In this document: positions 11,589 through 23,152 of the stretch, piece by piece
Numbering within the stretch: position 1 is the stretch's first letter
Layout: each line of letters begins with the position of its first letter
Translations under genes and position numbers: made by a program
Source of the DNA: Auricularia sp. M13
Taxonomy: Eukaryota > Basidiomycota > Agaricomycetes > Auriculariales > Auriculariaceae
Assembly: GCA_037042915.1 (NCBI GenBank)
Contig: CM073196.1
Coordinates: 558,001 to 622,000, forward strand
DNA length: 64,000 nucleotides
Direction: 5' to 3'
The notes under the pieces: generated by a model
Seen by the model: only the letters and a program-made list of their open reading frames with translations
The model's database searches: none
What the model was told of the DNA's origin: nothing

Positions 11589-13462
11589 ATGCACGGTCCA
11601 CTCTTCTACACCGCTCACAATGGCAGGCCGGCGACGGATGCACATGTTGGTGCGCATATTGCCACAGTTTCGCCACGGGCATGCATAACCTTGACCATTT
11701 GCAGCCGGTTGGCCCATGCCTATCTGGCGCCCAGATTTGCAGATGCCTGCCGCCCCTGCTGGCTTCCCCCGCGCGATCGCGTATCCACCTCAGCCTGTCT
11801 TCCCGTCTGCGTTCACGTTCCAGCCTCCACTTCCGGCGCCAGTGAACCCCGGATGGGGTATTCCACACCACTTTATCCCACTACCGTTTGAAACATATCG
11901 CAGGGGCGTCTTGGCGTCCTCCACGGCAGTTTCTGCAGCAATATCGGCAACCGCGCCGCCGACATTCCCGTCTGTCCACGAAGTCGTGCGCCCCAAGCGG
12001 CGCCAGGGCTGCACAATGTCACCGCTGGAGAATCCGTTCTTTGAGTCTCGCCCGATGAAGCCTACCCCTCCGAGTGCAATGGTCACGACTGGACCGCGCT
12101 GGTTGGACGAACATGAACGTGAGTGCCCCCCAGGCTTGTCTTCGCGACAGATTCTCATTTTCTTTGCCTCTAATTCAGTTAATATATCCTGGTGTGTCAT
12201 TCCAGCGCCAAAGGCGACCTGGCCTACGTGCAGGACGACGGAGCCTGGCGCCAGTCCAAGCATCAACTTCAACGCCGGCGCTTCACCATCGGTGGCCTCG
12301 GAGCAAGATGGCCCTCATCTCATGAGCGTCAGTGACTTCCTGAGTCTAGATTATACACTTGACGCGGCGTCACCTCCCGCTTCCTCGCCCCCGTTCTTGC
12401 CGCCGTCCTCGCCATCTTCCTCGCCGTTGTCGTCCCTTCCCAAGACGCCGAGGATTACTGGCCATCTCCCCCTCGGGCAGCGGCACTCGACGCCTCGCTC
12501 CAGCGCCAACTCGTCGGACGACGAGCCACTCATGGCCACGGTCCGCAAGAAGGTGTCGCTCCCAAGGATTGCGACGCTCAACCTCCCCAAGCCGCCTTTG
12601 GACAGTTCCGCGTCCCCTCCCTCTGCATGCGCCAGACCCATTGCAGGCAGGCGGCCGGTCAATGTCGAGGGTCTCATGAGCGAGAGCTCCTCGGGACAGT
12701 CCACGGGATCAGGTAGTACGTCGTCGAGCAGCATGTCCCCTTTCTCGACTCAGAGTCCGTCGGAGATGGAGGTCGACGAGCTTGCGGACGACGACGACGA
12801 CGACGACGACTACCTGCCCCATTCCGCTTCATCGAGCAAGCGGAAAGCTTCTCCTGAGGTATGCAAGCACCGCGCCCTCTCCATTTCTGACTGAGGTGAA
12901 TAGCATCCTTCTCAGTTGCCAAGGAAGAGAGGTCCCCCGCCAAGGAGTACGTGGTTGTTTAATATCGATACCGTCGTACTGACGCCTGCGGCAATAGATA
13001 CACATCATTGCGACGAGTGCTGGAAAGTCTTCTATTGCGATAAGCATTATAATGTTGGTCGTCTGTATTGCTGCCTTGTTTTGTTGACGTCTTGCGTAGA
13101 GTCACAAGGCCACCCACGCGAGGAAACGAGGAAAGAAAGCCAAAGGTGAGGGAATTAATTTGACGAATGCATGACAAGCTCACCATTCTCTATAGCTTTT
13201 CATTGCCCGGAATGTAATAAAGGCTTTGGGAGGATCTCAGATCTTCGGAGGCATCAAGTTATTCACCTGGAGGAGGAAATGAGTGAGTTGATATCATCAT
13301 ATGGGTCTCGAGGCTACATATAAACCTTTTCTGTCAGTCGTCCCGTGCAACTACTGCGACTGCGTATATACGCGGAAAGACGCACTGGTGCGTCATCTGC
13401 GCATCGCCGGGAACAAAGGCAAACACCCGCCGCCGCCGCCGCCCAAGGCAAGCAGTTCATGA
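11589..13462 (+). CDS. C2H2 zinc-finger protein, paralogue A (three C-terminal fingers)
   Basis: Eight exons join to 499 residues: 11589-11649, 11705-12118, 12179-12858, 12916-12946, 12998-13053, 13100-13145, 13196-13282, 13338-13462. The long N-terminal half is Pro/Ser/Ala-rich and disordered, with a conserved island AMVTTGPRWLDEHE and a conserved IATLNLPKPP. An acidic patch (MEVDELADDDDDDDDY) precedes a Lys/Arg stretch. Three C2H2 fingers follow, starting CDECWKVFYC, CPECNKGFG and CNYCDCVYTRKDALVRH; two of them are split by introns. The start was fixed by comparison with paralogue B, whose first exon is also 61 nt and ends at the same codon phase. It is probably a nuclear DNA-binding regulator, with the disordered half as regulatory domain. 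A proline run (PPPPPP) ends the protein. Confidence 0.85.
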
Positions 13463-16095
13463 CTTAGCTACCGCACATATTGACTGGCTTTTAGAAGCGG
13501 GTGAAGCACGTCAGCGGGCATACAGAATGTCGAGTGGCAGGGATTGTGAAGAATTATTAAGGTTATTATTCAAGTGCACGCAATGGTTCCCGAGAAGACG
13601 AATTTTGTAAGAAGCATGCGGTTTTGAACATGATGGAATGTTCTGTTACCTACCAATTGGCCTGTTTGTATTTCGGATTTGCTAGTTAACACGCTTTTAA
13701 CCCCGACACTTTGCTCATGTCTTCAAAGGTTGTGTCACGTGTCCACTCGTTCTTTCGCCACATGAAAATCCAAGGACAGGGCGACTTCCTTGCTTAATTT
13801 TGCTGAAAGTAGCTCACCTCGTAGAGTTCAAATGCCCCGCGGCTCGTTAGGCCTTCCATGACAGAGGCGAGTGAAAATTTCGGTTGCATGCGCATCGCTA
13901 GGACTCGTTGGCGCGTTGGTACACCCTTCGGCTGTCGTCTTGCTTGTCAAACTCTATGCTTACCAAGGCGCAGTCCCGACAACGCATTCGACAACGACGG
14001 CTCTGCATAGGCCCGCTCCTTTCGTGCCATCTCAGAACAACTGGACAGTGCGACCGTCGGTGCCGCTTAGCCAAATCGCAGACGCTTCACCACTCGCGTA
14101 CAGCGCTTTTCTGCAGCGGGTCAGCGTTCGTAGAGCTCGTGCGCACCAAAATCCAAATGACACTTAGTAGCGGCCCGCCCACTTGAATGCGCGGAAGGCC
14201 TGACGCAACCTGGCCTTTGTGATCTGGTTGGCACCGCAGGAGACGCGGCGACGAGCATCCTCCTGTGATCTGTAGTGCCGGGCTGGATGCCCTGATTCGT
14301 GCAACGGCGCCCGATTCGCGACATAAACCGCTGGGCTTTTCAATATTCACACGCGCTCGACCTCTCTCTTCTGTTACCGCGCTAGGCCCCGTTCTTTTCG
14401 TCGCTGCTGGGCCCGGTTTTAATCGCATTAGCTGCAAAGACCGCGCATCGTGCCGCCCGCGCACGACGTGCTGGAGCACTAGTTCGTCGGGCACACATTC
14501 GAGCAAGCCCTATGACGGTCGCGGCCACTGTCGCAACCAGGGGTATTCCCGTCTTCCAGCTTGTACAAGAGCAACAGGCGGAAGAGCGATATTCTGCTTG
14601 GCGCTGGTGACTGGCGCGGCGACTGGAACGCGACGCCAGGGACGTTTGCGGCAAGCGTTGCGGCACATCATATGTGCTGTCCGCGGCGAACTAACTGGCG
14701 CCCAAGTCGCATCTTCCCTTTCCTGTGGTCGCTATGACCGCTCGCGCAGATTGCGAGCAGCCAGTTCTTCGACTGTCGCCACTCTGCGCTCAACACGCTT
14801 GTCAACTTTGGCGGGTGCATCCAGCGCATATGGGTCCGTGCGCAATCGTCCGCGCTGTCGCCGACGTCAACGCCTCAAAGTTCGCTGTGAGCATCGCGAG
14901 CGCCGTGCGACATCTCATGGGAATAGCCACTCTCCTGTCCTGGCCACGAACACAGGAAGACATGTTGTGACGGTTGATTATCTCAGGGCTCTGCTCTCAA
15001 TGTTCTAGCAAAAGTTGCGAACATTGCACACCGTCGCTTCTTTCTAGTCTTTTAGTCGTCCTGAGTCACAATGGTATGCGCCAGGCCTAATACTTGTGGT
15101 CGGCTTAGATTTGCACTTCACCTCTTTATGTCCAATCAAGTGAGGCTCACGCTGAACTGGCCACTTGTCGTTCTCTCGGTGAGTCAGCCTTCGTCGACTT
15201 CAGTACAACATGACTCTCACAAAAACACCTCCAGAATTGACGTTCCTGTCTGCTTCCTTATAGAGTTATTCATGGCTATGATGCTCTCGCTGGTTGCATG
15301 CCTTGGTGCGTCGTCATTCTTGACACAAACACGATATCTCGGGGGCCCGCTTTTCCCTCTTTGCAGGCACAGCGTCTAGTAGCTGACTCGCGAGCACTTC
15401 AATCGGTGAGGCACGATGCCGGGGGTCCGTTCCTGATAATCCACATCCGCTTCCGATGGTAGGCGCCTGTATGCATGCATTCCCCTACGACACAGCCATC
15501 TAGTCTGCATTCCGTCAATTAGTCAAACGATAACTGTTCCGCGTATCCCGCAGGTGCACCCGTCACTTCTAACGTTCAACATTCTAATCTTGTTCGCGAG
15601 ATCATTTGGTACGTACAGGCAGGTGATCTGGTTTGACGTCTAGGCATTAACCCTGTCAGCATACGGGATACTCATCGATGTCGATCATATTGACATCTAC
15701 GACCTTTGTCTCCCTCTAGATATCTTCGACAGTCGGACAAGGTATAGCCTGCATGTTGATCCCGGCTCGGCTTACGTATAGCGTATCACGTTGCGCCACT
15801 ACCAGCCATTCTGTGGCATAAATTCGCAGGAAAATGCACAGGGCAGTTAGCGACAAGCGCTCACTTGCCCCGAACTCCGACGATATTGGAGAGTATGGAA
15901 TAAAAATATGTGGCTGGTAGCTTTCGCAGGGCGATGGGAATTCCTCTCCGAGGAGTTGGCGGAGCAGACTGCTTTATTAGATCCCGCGCACCAGTCGGCG
16001 TTTTCCCGCAGCTCTCGCTCTCTCTCCCTGCATCCACTTGCATCCCCAGTGGTCCACTTTGCCCCATTTTAACTCCAAGGACCCGTTCCCACGGC
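13463..16095. other. Intergenic between the two zinc-finger paralogues
   Basis: No supported gene. Frames around 13,870-15,010 are open but show no motif and no good splice chain. The last ~640 bases are the diverged copy of the upstream region of paralogue A, so the duplication breakpoint should lie near 15,455 or before it. Confidence 0.4.
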
Positions 16096-17992
16096 ATGCA
16101 CGCTACCTTATCCCTGAACGATGCCTCGAACAGGACGGCGACGATGGGACGTATTGGTGCGTCCATTGCCACAGCGCTCGCACTGGTTTGCGTAGCGCTA
16201 ACCTCGCTAGCAGCTAGTTTCCCCATGGGGATAGGCCCCACAACCTCGCGTGGACCGACCCTACCAAGTATGCTTTCTCCGCGCGGGATCGACCACTCCC
16301 ACGCCTTCAGCTCGTTCGACTTCAAGCCGCCGGCGCTTTCAACGTTGCACAGTGCATGGAGGACTCCACTGCGCGCCGTATCCCCTCCTTATGCAACTGC
16401 AACGCACACCAAGAGCGTCCTAGCGTCATCCGCGCCGTTTTTCGGGGCAAGGGCCCCGACGTTGCCGTCGATTCATAGTCTCGTAAATGCTTCTCATCCA
16501 GAAGGCTGTACCCATCCACCGCATGCAAAGCCGTTCTTCAAGACCCTTCCAATGAAGCGCGTCCCGCCAGGCGCCATGGTCACGACTGGGTCGCGTTGGC
16601 TCGAAGATCCTGAACGTGAGTGATTTCCCATTGCTCGTCGCCATGCGCGGGGAGTGGGAGTATATTCCGCTCTTACACAGGACTCAGCTCACCGTGCTGT
16701 GCTCGGCCGTCCAGTTAATCTCTCCTGGTACATCTTACCCGCGCCCACCTGGCCCACGCGCACGGGAATGGAGCGTGGGATTGGTTCGGCTCCCCATCAA
16801 GAAGGACACTTAGCAGGCGCCCTGCCGTCGGAGGCCGCGGAGCAGGCTCGCCCTCGCCTCATGAGCATCAGTGCTCTCCTCCACGCAGAGCCTTCGGCGC
16901 TCGACGCGACCTCGCCCACCACTGACTCGTCGTCGCCATCTCTCTTCTCGTCACCGCTGTCGTCTGCCCCCAGCACGCCGGACTTTGAACGTCGCCTTCC
17001 CCTCGTGGAGCGTCCTTCCTCGTCGCTCGCCAGCACCTGCTCATCCGACGACGAGCCATTGGGTGTCATGCCCCGCACGAAGGTCCAGCTTCCCGGGATT
17101 GCGACGCTCAACCTTCCTAAGCCACCGACGAAGGGTGTGATGGCTCACCCTCGGGCAGCTACTCGTCCTGTGGCTGGTAGACGACCTACCCCCGTTGTCA
17201 ACTCCGAGAGCGACAGCGAGGGAGCTCGAGCGAGGTCCACGACTCAGCACTCTACATCCAGTAGCTCGTCGCCTCTGTCGAGCCCGGACATGGAGATCGA
17301 CGAACTCGCGGACGACGACGATGTGTATCTTCCTCCGTCAGCATCGTCGAGCAAGCGCAAGTCCCCCCCAGTGGTGGGTGTGGCACAATGAAATTCTCTC
17401 CCGACTAAGTTAACCCCAGAGCCATGACGAACGTCCGCCCAAGAAGAAAGGACCGGGCTCGCCTGCAACTAGTACGTGTAATCCTCTCCTCTACTCCATC
17501 GTGCTCATCACCTCTTTAGGGCGCCACCAGTGCGACGAGTGTCCGCAGGTCTTCTACTATGACTCTCACTACAACGTATGTTGGCTATGTTCACGAAGCA
17601 TCTTTAAGATTCTCACTTTTGTCCCAGAAGCACAAGGTTTTGCACGCGAAGAAGAAGGGCAAGAACGCAAAGCGTAAGTTCAGAGGCGCCAACATAGGCT
17701 TGAAAACTTACCGGCTCTTCAGCATTCTCCTGTGCCCGTTGCAACCAGGGCTTCGGCAGGATCTGGGACCTAGAGAGACATCTTTTCACTCACACGGGAA
17801 AGAAGCGTGCGTTCCCTTAGTTTCTCAAGCACGATTCATTCCGTTGACACCCCTTAAACAGCCTTCCAGTGCAACTACTGCACTCGCGGATACAATCGCC
17901 GCGATGCTCTCCTGCGCCATCTCCGCCAGGGCAAGCCAGGACACCCGAAGCCGAGGCCGAAGGCATGTGCTGCACGATTTCATCTGAGATAG
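16096..17992 (+). CDS. C2H2 zinc-finger protein, paralogue B (three C-terminal fingers)
   Basis: Eight exons join to 496 residues: 16096-16156, 16214-16615, 16715-17373, 17420-17471, 17520-17575, 17628-17673, 17723-17806, 17862-17992. Every intron sits at the same place and phase as in paralogue A. Conserved blocks are AMVTTGSRWLEDPE, SWYILPAPTWPT, IATLNLPKPP and MEIDELADDDDVY. The three fingers begin CDECPQVFYYDSHYNKH, CARCNQGFGRIWDLERH and CNYCTRGYNRRDALLRH. The finger 2-3 linker HTGKKPF is the classic TGEKP type; paralogue A has lost it (HLEEEMI). B is therefore the more canonical DNA binder. The acidic run is half as long as in A. Likely a nuclear regulator; the target is unknown. Confidence 0.87.
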
Positions 17993-18522
17993 ACGCTGAC
18001 ATGCTTCCAGACGCGGTGAACGCAGGTCCTGTCAAAATGTGCGCTGAAAAGGACGCCGCCCGCTCTCGCGACCTCGTAACGAAATCTGTGCTCGAAGAAT
18101 ATCTCAGTATGCTTCCCTTTTCCTCTGTCGGTCCGTTGCCTTCCCCAATGTAAATAGTTGCAGTTCTGGTTGTTGATCTCGTTGATGTATAGGTGACTGC
18201 GATGTCTCTTTTTGTTGTTGGATGCACTGTACTGTACCTTCAGAACCTCTCCACTCTGTTCCCTGTTCTCGATTTCCTGGATCCCAATGGCTCGTTCCTG
18301 TGTGTCTCGCACAATAGCAGTGTATTTACCACATCTCATCATCGGCATGCCGGAGGTTCGCGTCCTTTCATAACATAGCGCGTCAAGTGGCTTTCGCCGA
18401 AGAATCAGATCTGAGCAAAACGTCTGTTACAGTCGAATTAAGTAACACACGGTACAGACAACCACATGCCAACTTCAAGCCGGCGTATCCATGGAGTAAG
18501 AACAGAGACCAGGAGCGCGGCA
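17993..18522. other. Spacer between convergent genes
   Basis: 3' flanks of the zinc-finger gene and the expansin-like gene. AT-rich with no coding signal that I can support. Confidence 0.5.
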
Positions 18523-19325
18523 CTAGTTGCCGACGTTGTGGGCGTTGAGGAGGTTTGCCATGCCAAGGACGGCCTGCTGCAGCGCGGGGACGTTCTGCGG
18601 GGTGGGAGGCACTGTTGGCGTGGGAGTAGGGGTTGAAGTGGATGCCGTAGTCGGATGGGTCGTATGGCTGGAGGAGGAGGTTGGTTTGTGCGAGGACGAG
18701 TGGGTCGAGCTGGGCTTGTGGGTGGAAGTCGAGTGCTTGGTCGACGTCGGCGATGGCTTCTGGGTAGGCTTCGGCTTCGGCTTGGCCGTGGACTTCGGTG
18801 GGTCAGGCTCGCTGTCGCCGTCGATGAATTCCCACGACATGTAGAAGACATCGGTATGCAGCGGCACGAAGTGCGAGAAGAGACCGTTCGTAAGGTCGAG
18901 CATTCCATAGTCACAGCCAGGGCACATGTCGCGGATTTCGGCGACAGCCTGACATGTCGATCTTAGCAAAAACGCGAGAATCAAGCAGACAATTCACGTA
19001 CTGAGATTCCCTTGTAGGATATCCGGATCTTCCTGAAGCAGTTGGGGCCAGGATATCCAGAGCCGAATTGAACGTGGTTGAGGGCAACAATGAAGTCGGC
19101 ACCGGTATTGTATTTGCCGCAGGCACCCAGACCAGCTTCATAGTGCGTCGCGCGGGCATTCGTGAAAGCACGCTTGCTGAGAGACGCGCCATCCGTGGCG
19201 TTGGAAGCCAGCATACGGCGAGCAAGACCTTGGTGCACGCGTGACACGTCGCGCGCTTGGTGCTCAAGGCCGACGATGGCCGAGATCGATAAGACGAGCG
19301 ATAGGAGACCGGACAGGATCCTCAT
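18523..19325 (-). CDS. Secreted expansin-like double-psi beta-barrel protein
   Basis: Two exons (19002-19325, 18523-18948) encode 249 residues. A signal peptide (MRILSGLLSLVLSISAIVG) comes first. The barrel starts at about residue 57 with ATHYEAGLGACGKYN and carries IVALNHVQFG, then, after the splice, EIRDMCPGCDYGMLDLTNG and FSHF. These are hallmarks of the fungal RlpA/expansin-like family (barwin-like fold), including the conserved Asp in DLT. A tail of about 75 residues is very rich in Ser/Thr/Pro/Lys, probably an O-glycosylated cell-wall linker. Such proteins loosen or bind wall polysaccharides. Unlike plant expansins it lacks a second carbohydrate-binding domain. The ATG at 19325 is the first one in frame. 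Confidence 0.85.
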
Positions 19326-19839
19326 CACTGACAAGGAGCGAGCGACTTGGCAAAAGAGCGGAAGGGCTGCACTGCGTCAACGGCGTGAGCGGGGAGGAGG
19401 ACAAGGTCTGATAATATTATCTTCTTGCAAACGATGGTTGCTGCGCAAACTTGAAAGTGATCCGCACTGTCACCGGAAGATTAGAGTATGTCAGCAATTC
19501 TTGATGCCTCGAGCTCAAAGACCGGGGTCCATAAGAGCTGGTACCTTGAGAGCTGGACAGTCAGATTGAATATTTTTGTAATATAAAAAACCAAGCAGCT
19601 CGATTCCCCGCAATTTGGGCAAGATTTGGGTGTGGCAAAGACATACTTAAATTGGGGGAGGGGATAAGTGATTATTATCAAAGACCCGATTGAGGAAGGC
19701 CATCTGCAGACAGTAAGGTACTATGTGCGAGTGAATGGCTCAGCGTCCAGTGTCTAAGTCCTCACGTCCGGACTTGAAAGAACATCGTTTTAAACTCCGG
19801 TCCACGCGTTTTCTCCGACTTCCTTGCTCACCCACGAGC
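19326..19839. other. Divergent upstream region
   Basis: Lies between the starts of the expansin-like gene and the F-box-like gene. An in-frame ATG at 19735 could extend the F-box protein by 35 residues. Nothing else is recognised. Confidence 0.4.
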
Positions 19840-21174
19840 ATGGCTAAAAAGCTTCCCGCCGAGCTGGTTGACATGGTTATTGACCAGCTGCATTATGATG
19901 GATGCGCGCTTCGAGCTTGCGCGTTGGTCGCAAAGACGTGGACGCCTCGCGCTCGAAGTTGGCTTTTTCGCGCCATTCGCATTGGAAGCTTGATTGGGTC
20001 AATGGAGGAACGCCAACGATGGCCAACACTCATCTGCATGCTCAGCGATAGGTTCGGTCGGTATCTCCGGCATGCCCAACATCTCCTCGTACATTTGCGC
20101 CACCTCAGAATCTTCCTCGAGCCGCACGAAGGAGCTTATGCATGGACCTACCTTCTATTCAAAATGCCTGCAGCCAGTAAAATCCGCAATCTGCACATTG
20201 ACGCACGTGACTGCGCCGACATTATCGACCTTGCTTGTGCCTTTCGACCATACATAGCAGCGCTCGACACACTCAGCTTCCGTGCTTGCTCAACGACCGG
20301 CAAACAGTTGACTCAACTGGTCGATCCATACCCTGAACTACGTATGCTTAATATCTCGGCGCTGGTAACCCTAGACGATGGCTATTTGACGCACGACAAT
20401 CTTCCCTACCGGCACTGCATGCCACCTCATCGACCGCAGACGACAGCCCCGGCCCGTACTTTCGTTTTCGGCTATCACCTCGCACACTCGACGTTCTGCT
20501 GGGGTTCATCATATTTCGCTCCACGTGACACGGTGTTTTTGCGACATGTCTTCGTCGCCGGAGATGAACTATTCTCTGCCACGGATACCTTTGCGAATAT
20601 GACACCGTATATTCGCGGCGTGCATATTGACCGATATTCGTATGGTATTCCTTAGCTCGTTCTTTCGGTTGCTTATAAAATTATTCAGTGTCGCTACAAC
20701 CAAATTCCTTCAAACCCTCCCCGAGCTACGCGTTGTCCAGCTCACCTTCGACGATTACGTTGATTGCAATCCTGCGGCAACAGCTTCCCTTCTTCTCCCA
20801 TGTCTCCGTCGCACTGCCACCCGCCTGCACTCTCTCGCCATCGAGATCGTCGGCCGTTCTAAAAGGATGGACAGGCTCTCTCAAGATGACTGGGCGTCAC
20901 TCGACTCGATGCTGGCACAACAAGAATGGATGCATCTGCGAGTATTTGTCTCCATAGCCGTCAACTTCGCGCAGAACTCCGTTACTGGTCGGCTGCACGA
21001 GCTTTTGACCACTGGACTTCCTGCCGCATTCGCGCGCGGCTCACTACGTATATATTGTGACGGTACGTGAAGACTCATCTCTCTCGAGCTAGCCTCACCT
21101 TTGCCATAGAGTCCCCTGGATACCGCCTTCCTCCGCCAATAGACTTCACTTACCTCGCAGGCGCTGATGCCTGA
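19840..21174 (+). CDS. F-box-like domain protein
   Basis: Three exons (19840-20639, 20689-21062, 21110-21174) encode 412 residues. An F-box-like segment lies at the extreme N-terminus: KKLPAELVDMVIDQL, then LRACALVAKTWTPRAR and SWLFRAI, the usual pattern in agaric F-box proteins. The rest is Leu-rich with weakly repeated units (IRNLHID, ELRMLNISAL, ELRVVQLTF), as expected for a degenerate LRR solenoid. The partner would be SKP1 in an SCF ubiquitin ligase, with the LRR part choosing the substrate. The first splice (donor GTATGG) keeps the frame into FLQTLPELRVVQL. These families are large and fast-evolving in Agaricomycetes, so the substrate is unpredictable. The start at 19735 is an alternative (447 residues). 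Confidence 0.75.
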
Positions 21175-21276
21175 TCTGCCAGTGGCATAGCTTCCAGTAA
21201 ATTGAACCGGCACACTGAGCAGTACAGTACAATAAAATACACGAAGTCCATTACCGATAAAGGCGGCTCAGGCCGC

Positions 21277-21634
21277 TCAGCCACCGTACCTATGCATCCC
21301 GCACCACCCCGCCGGCTGTCTCCCGCAAGAGCAGCTCGTCTCGCGGTGCGTTGCGTCAATATGGTTGAGAGCTGCTGTAACGCAGCCGAATTTCGTGCCG
21401 CAGTACCTGCAGGGAGTGGCTGCCAAATTGGTGCGTCAGGCGAAAATCTGAGGACGAAGACTACTAGGCCTAACGACGTACGACGGCCGAAGTTCATGTG
21501 AATTCGTAGCTCCTCAGTGTCCGCAGTGCGTTTGGGGCAATAGGGGCAGGATAAAATTACTGATTGACGTATGTGAGTGCTATGCGAGTGTGCGAAACTT
21601 TGCACGCTGGGAGCGTACTTTCGTTCGCGTTCAT
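21277..21634 (-). CDS. Zinc-finger microprotein, copy 1 (unrecognised family)
   Basis: Three exons (21619-21634, 21482-21559, 21277-21419) encode 78 residues. Exon 1 is 16 nt and encodes MNANE. Exon 2 is 78 nt and holds a first unit C-x2-C-x12-H followed by MNFGRP. Exon 3 holds a regular finger C-x2-C-x12-H-x4-H containing FGC, then a tail C-S-C-x7-C-x2-H. I know no named family with this order. The first unit lacks a classical second His; the invariant Asn-Phe-Gly stands where it would be. It is the outer member of the left, minus-strand pair next to SGO1. A TTTAAA stretch about 70 nt upstream may be its TATA box. The function is unknown; small size and dense Cys/His suggest zinc-dependent protein or nucleic-acid binding. 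Confidence 0.75.
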
Positions 21635-22210
21635 TGATCAGAGTCTGCCTTTAACGGTAGCTGTGAGACTGAGGAAATGGATAGCAGGCGCGACGGCGCA
21701 TTTTAAAGGGCTCGCCGTTGACATGGACCACGCCCAAGACAAGTGGTCGCCGTCGATGAAGGGGGACACTAGCGTCGGGGCCGTAACTCATTGTACCACG
21801 AAACGTGTGGTCGCACCATGACGACTGAGCATATTGACTCCTTCAACGCTGCGCTTCACGGTATATGACCACAGCGACATGGGGTTTATTGTTGTGGAAC
21901 GAGTCTTTGCCAGTGTGAGCGGTTCCGAGCAATGCTTTGCTTTCGTCCAGGGCTTCCGTTGACACAACGCACAGCTTTAAGGCCCAGCTTGGAACCTCAA
22001 TACGGAAGCGGCTTCTTGAAGCCATGTACGCATGTGTACAATAGGCGTCGACGCGTTGACGCACGACGAATCGAAGTTGATTGAGCTTTGGGCGTCGCTC
22101 GCTTTATGAGTTGGTTAGCAATGGGCCGCAGGCTTGGGTACCCTCAATGAGATTCTCAGTACCAAAATTATGTAAAGTAAAAGACATTCTGCGCATGCAG
22201 TTTCTCCATT
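21635..22210. other. Spacer between microprotein copies 1 and 2
   Basis: Upstream of copy 1 and downstream of copy 2. No further coding signal is supported. Confidence 0.4.
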
Positions 22211-22564
22211 TCACACTCGCCCAACGTTATGCACTGCGCACATGTCGTACGAACGGCCGCACGGGCAGCTTCCCACGCGCTTGTGCATCAATTCGATGTG
22301 ATGATTCGCGGCCACAACGCAGCCAAAATGTCTGTTGCAGTACGGGCACACAGTTGCTAGATGCATGAGTGAGCCGGAGGCCTGGCCGCGCGTGAATCGA
22401 ATGGAGGAGGAGCGTACGCTTCCCAAAGTTTGTGTGGAGTTTGAGCTCTTGCTCGTCGAACGTGCCCTTGGTGCAGTGTGGGCATCTAAATAACTCTGTA
22501 GCTTTCCGTTAGTGGGAGAGGAATTGGGTGCGTCTCGGGACGCACGCAGCGTAGCGGAGCTCAT
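22211..22564 (-). CDS. Zinc-finger microprotein, copy 2 (unrecognised family)
   Basis: Three exons (22546-22564, 22418-22495, 22211-22356) encode 80 residues. Exon 1 is 19 nt (MSSATL). Exon 2 is again 78 nt and ends at the same phase as in copy 1. Unit one is CPHC-x12-H followed by TNFGKP. Unit two is CPYC-x3-FGC-x6-H-x4-H. The tail is C-P-C-x6-C-x2-H. Intron 1 has a textbook CTAAC branch site. Compared with copy 1 the proteins differ at most non-ligand positions, so the duplication is old and the Cys/His pattern is under selection (inference from residue conservation). Confidence 0.78.
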   Translation of the reverse strand: MSSATLRASRDAPNSSPTNGKLQSYLDAHTAPRARSTSKSSNSTQTLGSVRSSSIRFTRGQASGSLMHLATVCPYCNRHFGCVVAANHHIELMHKRVGSCPCGRSYDMCAVHNVGRV

Positions 22565-23152
22565 ATTTTCGAGAGTATTGGGTAGCAAGCAGGGCTGAAT
22601 GCGGGATTGGAAAGTCATCGCAGAGCAGAAATCCCTTTTTAATGAGAATATGAACACCACGCCGAACTCTGAGCCGTGAACGTGGTCGAGATCCATCTGG
22701 TAGGCCCACTAGGCCCACACGCGGACGGTACACCACGTAACTATCCTGGTGTGCGTCATGTCAACGACAATATGTAACTTTTACGGAGCACGGAAGCGCT
22801 AATGCTGTGACCGCATCAATTATTGTCTCATGTCTTTGAAGCGGGAAATCATGGTTTGCTCTTGATTCTGGCCGAGTGACGTTGTGCGGCGATTTACCGA
22901 TTGTACAAGGGATTATAGAGTTGATTGGGCTTTTTATGAGATTACTTTCAGCCCGAAGACAAAGAGAATTTTTTGACCGTTGCCACGTGGCGTCTGTGGC
23001 CATGCGGAGTTTGTCACGATCGGTGGTGGAGAGGCTCGGCACGTGACGCGGTTGTGGCCGTACGATTTTGGAGCCGGCCGTTCTTCGTTCATCTCCATCT
23101 CCCATCACCACGACGGCTGCTCACTGGCTGCTTGCCGCAGCCGCCGCCAACG
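22565..23152. other. Divergent upstream region of copy 2 and SGO1
   Basis: AT-rich, about 590 bases between two outward-facing starts, probably a shared promoter region. No gene seen. Confidence 0.45.
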
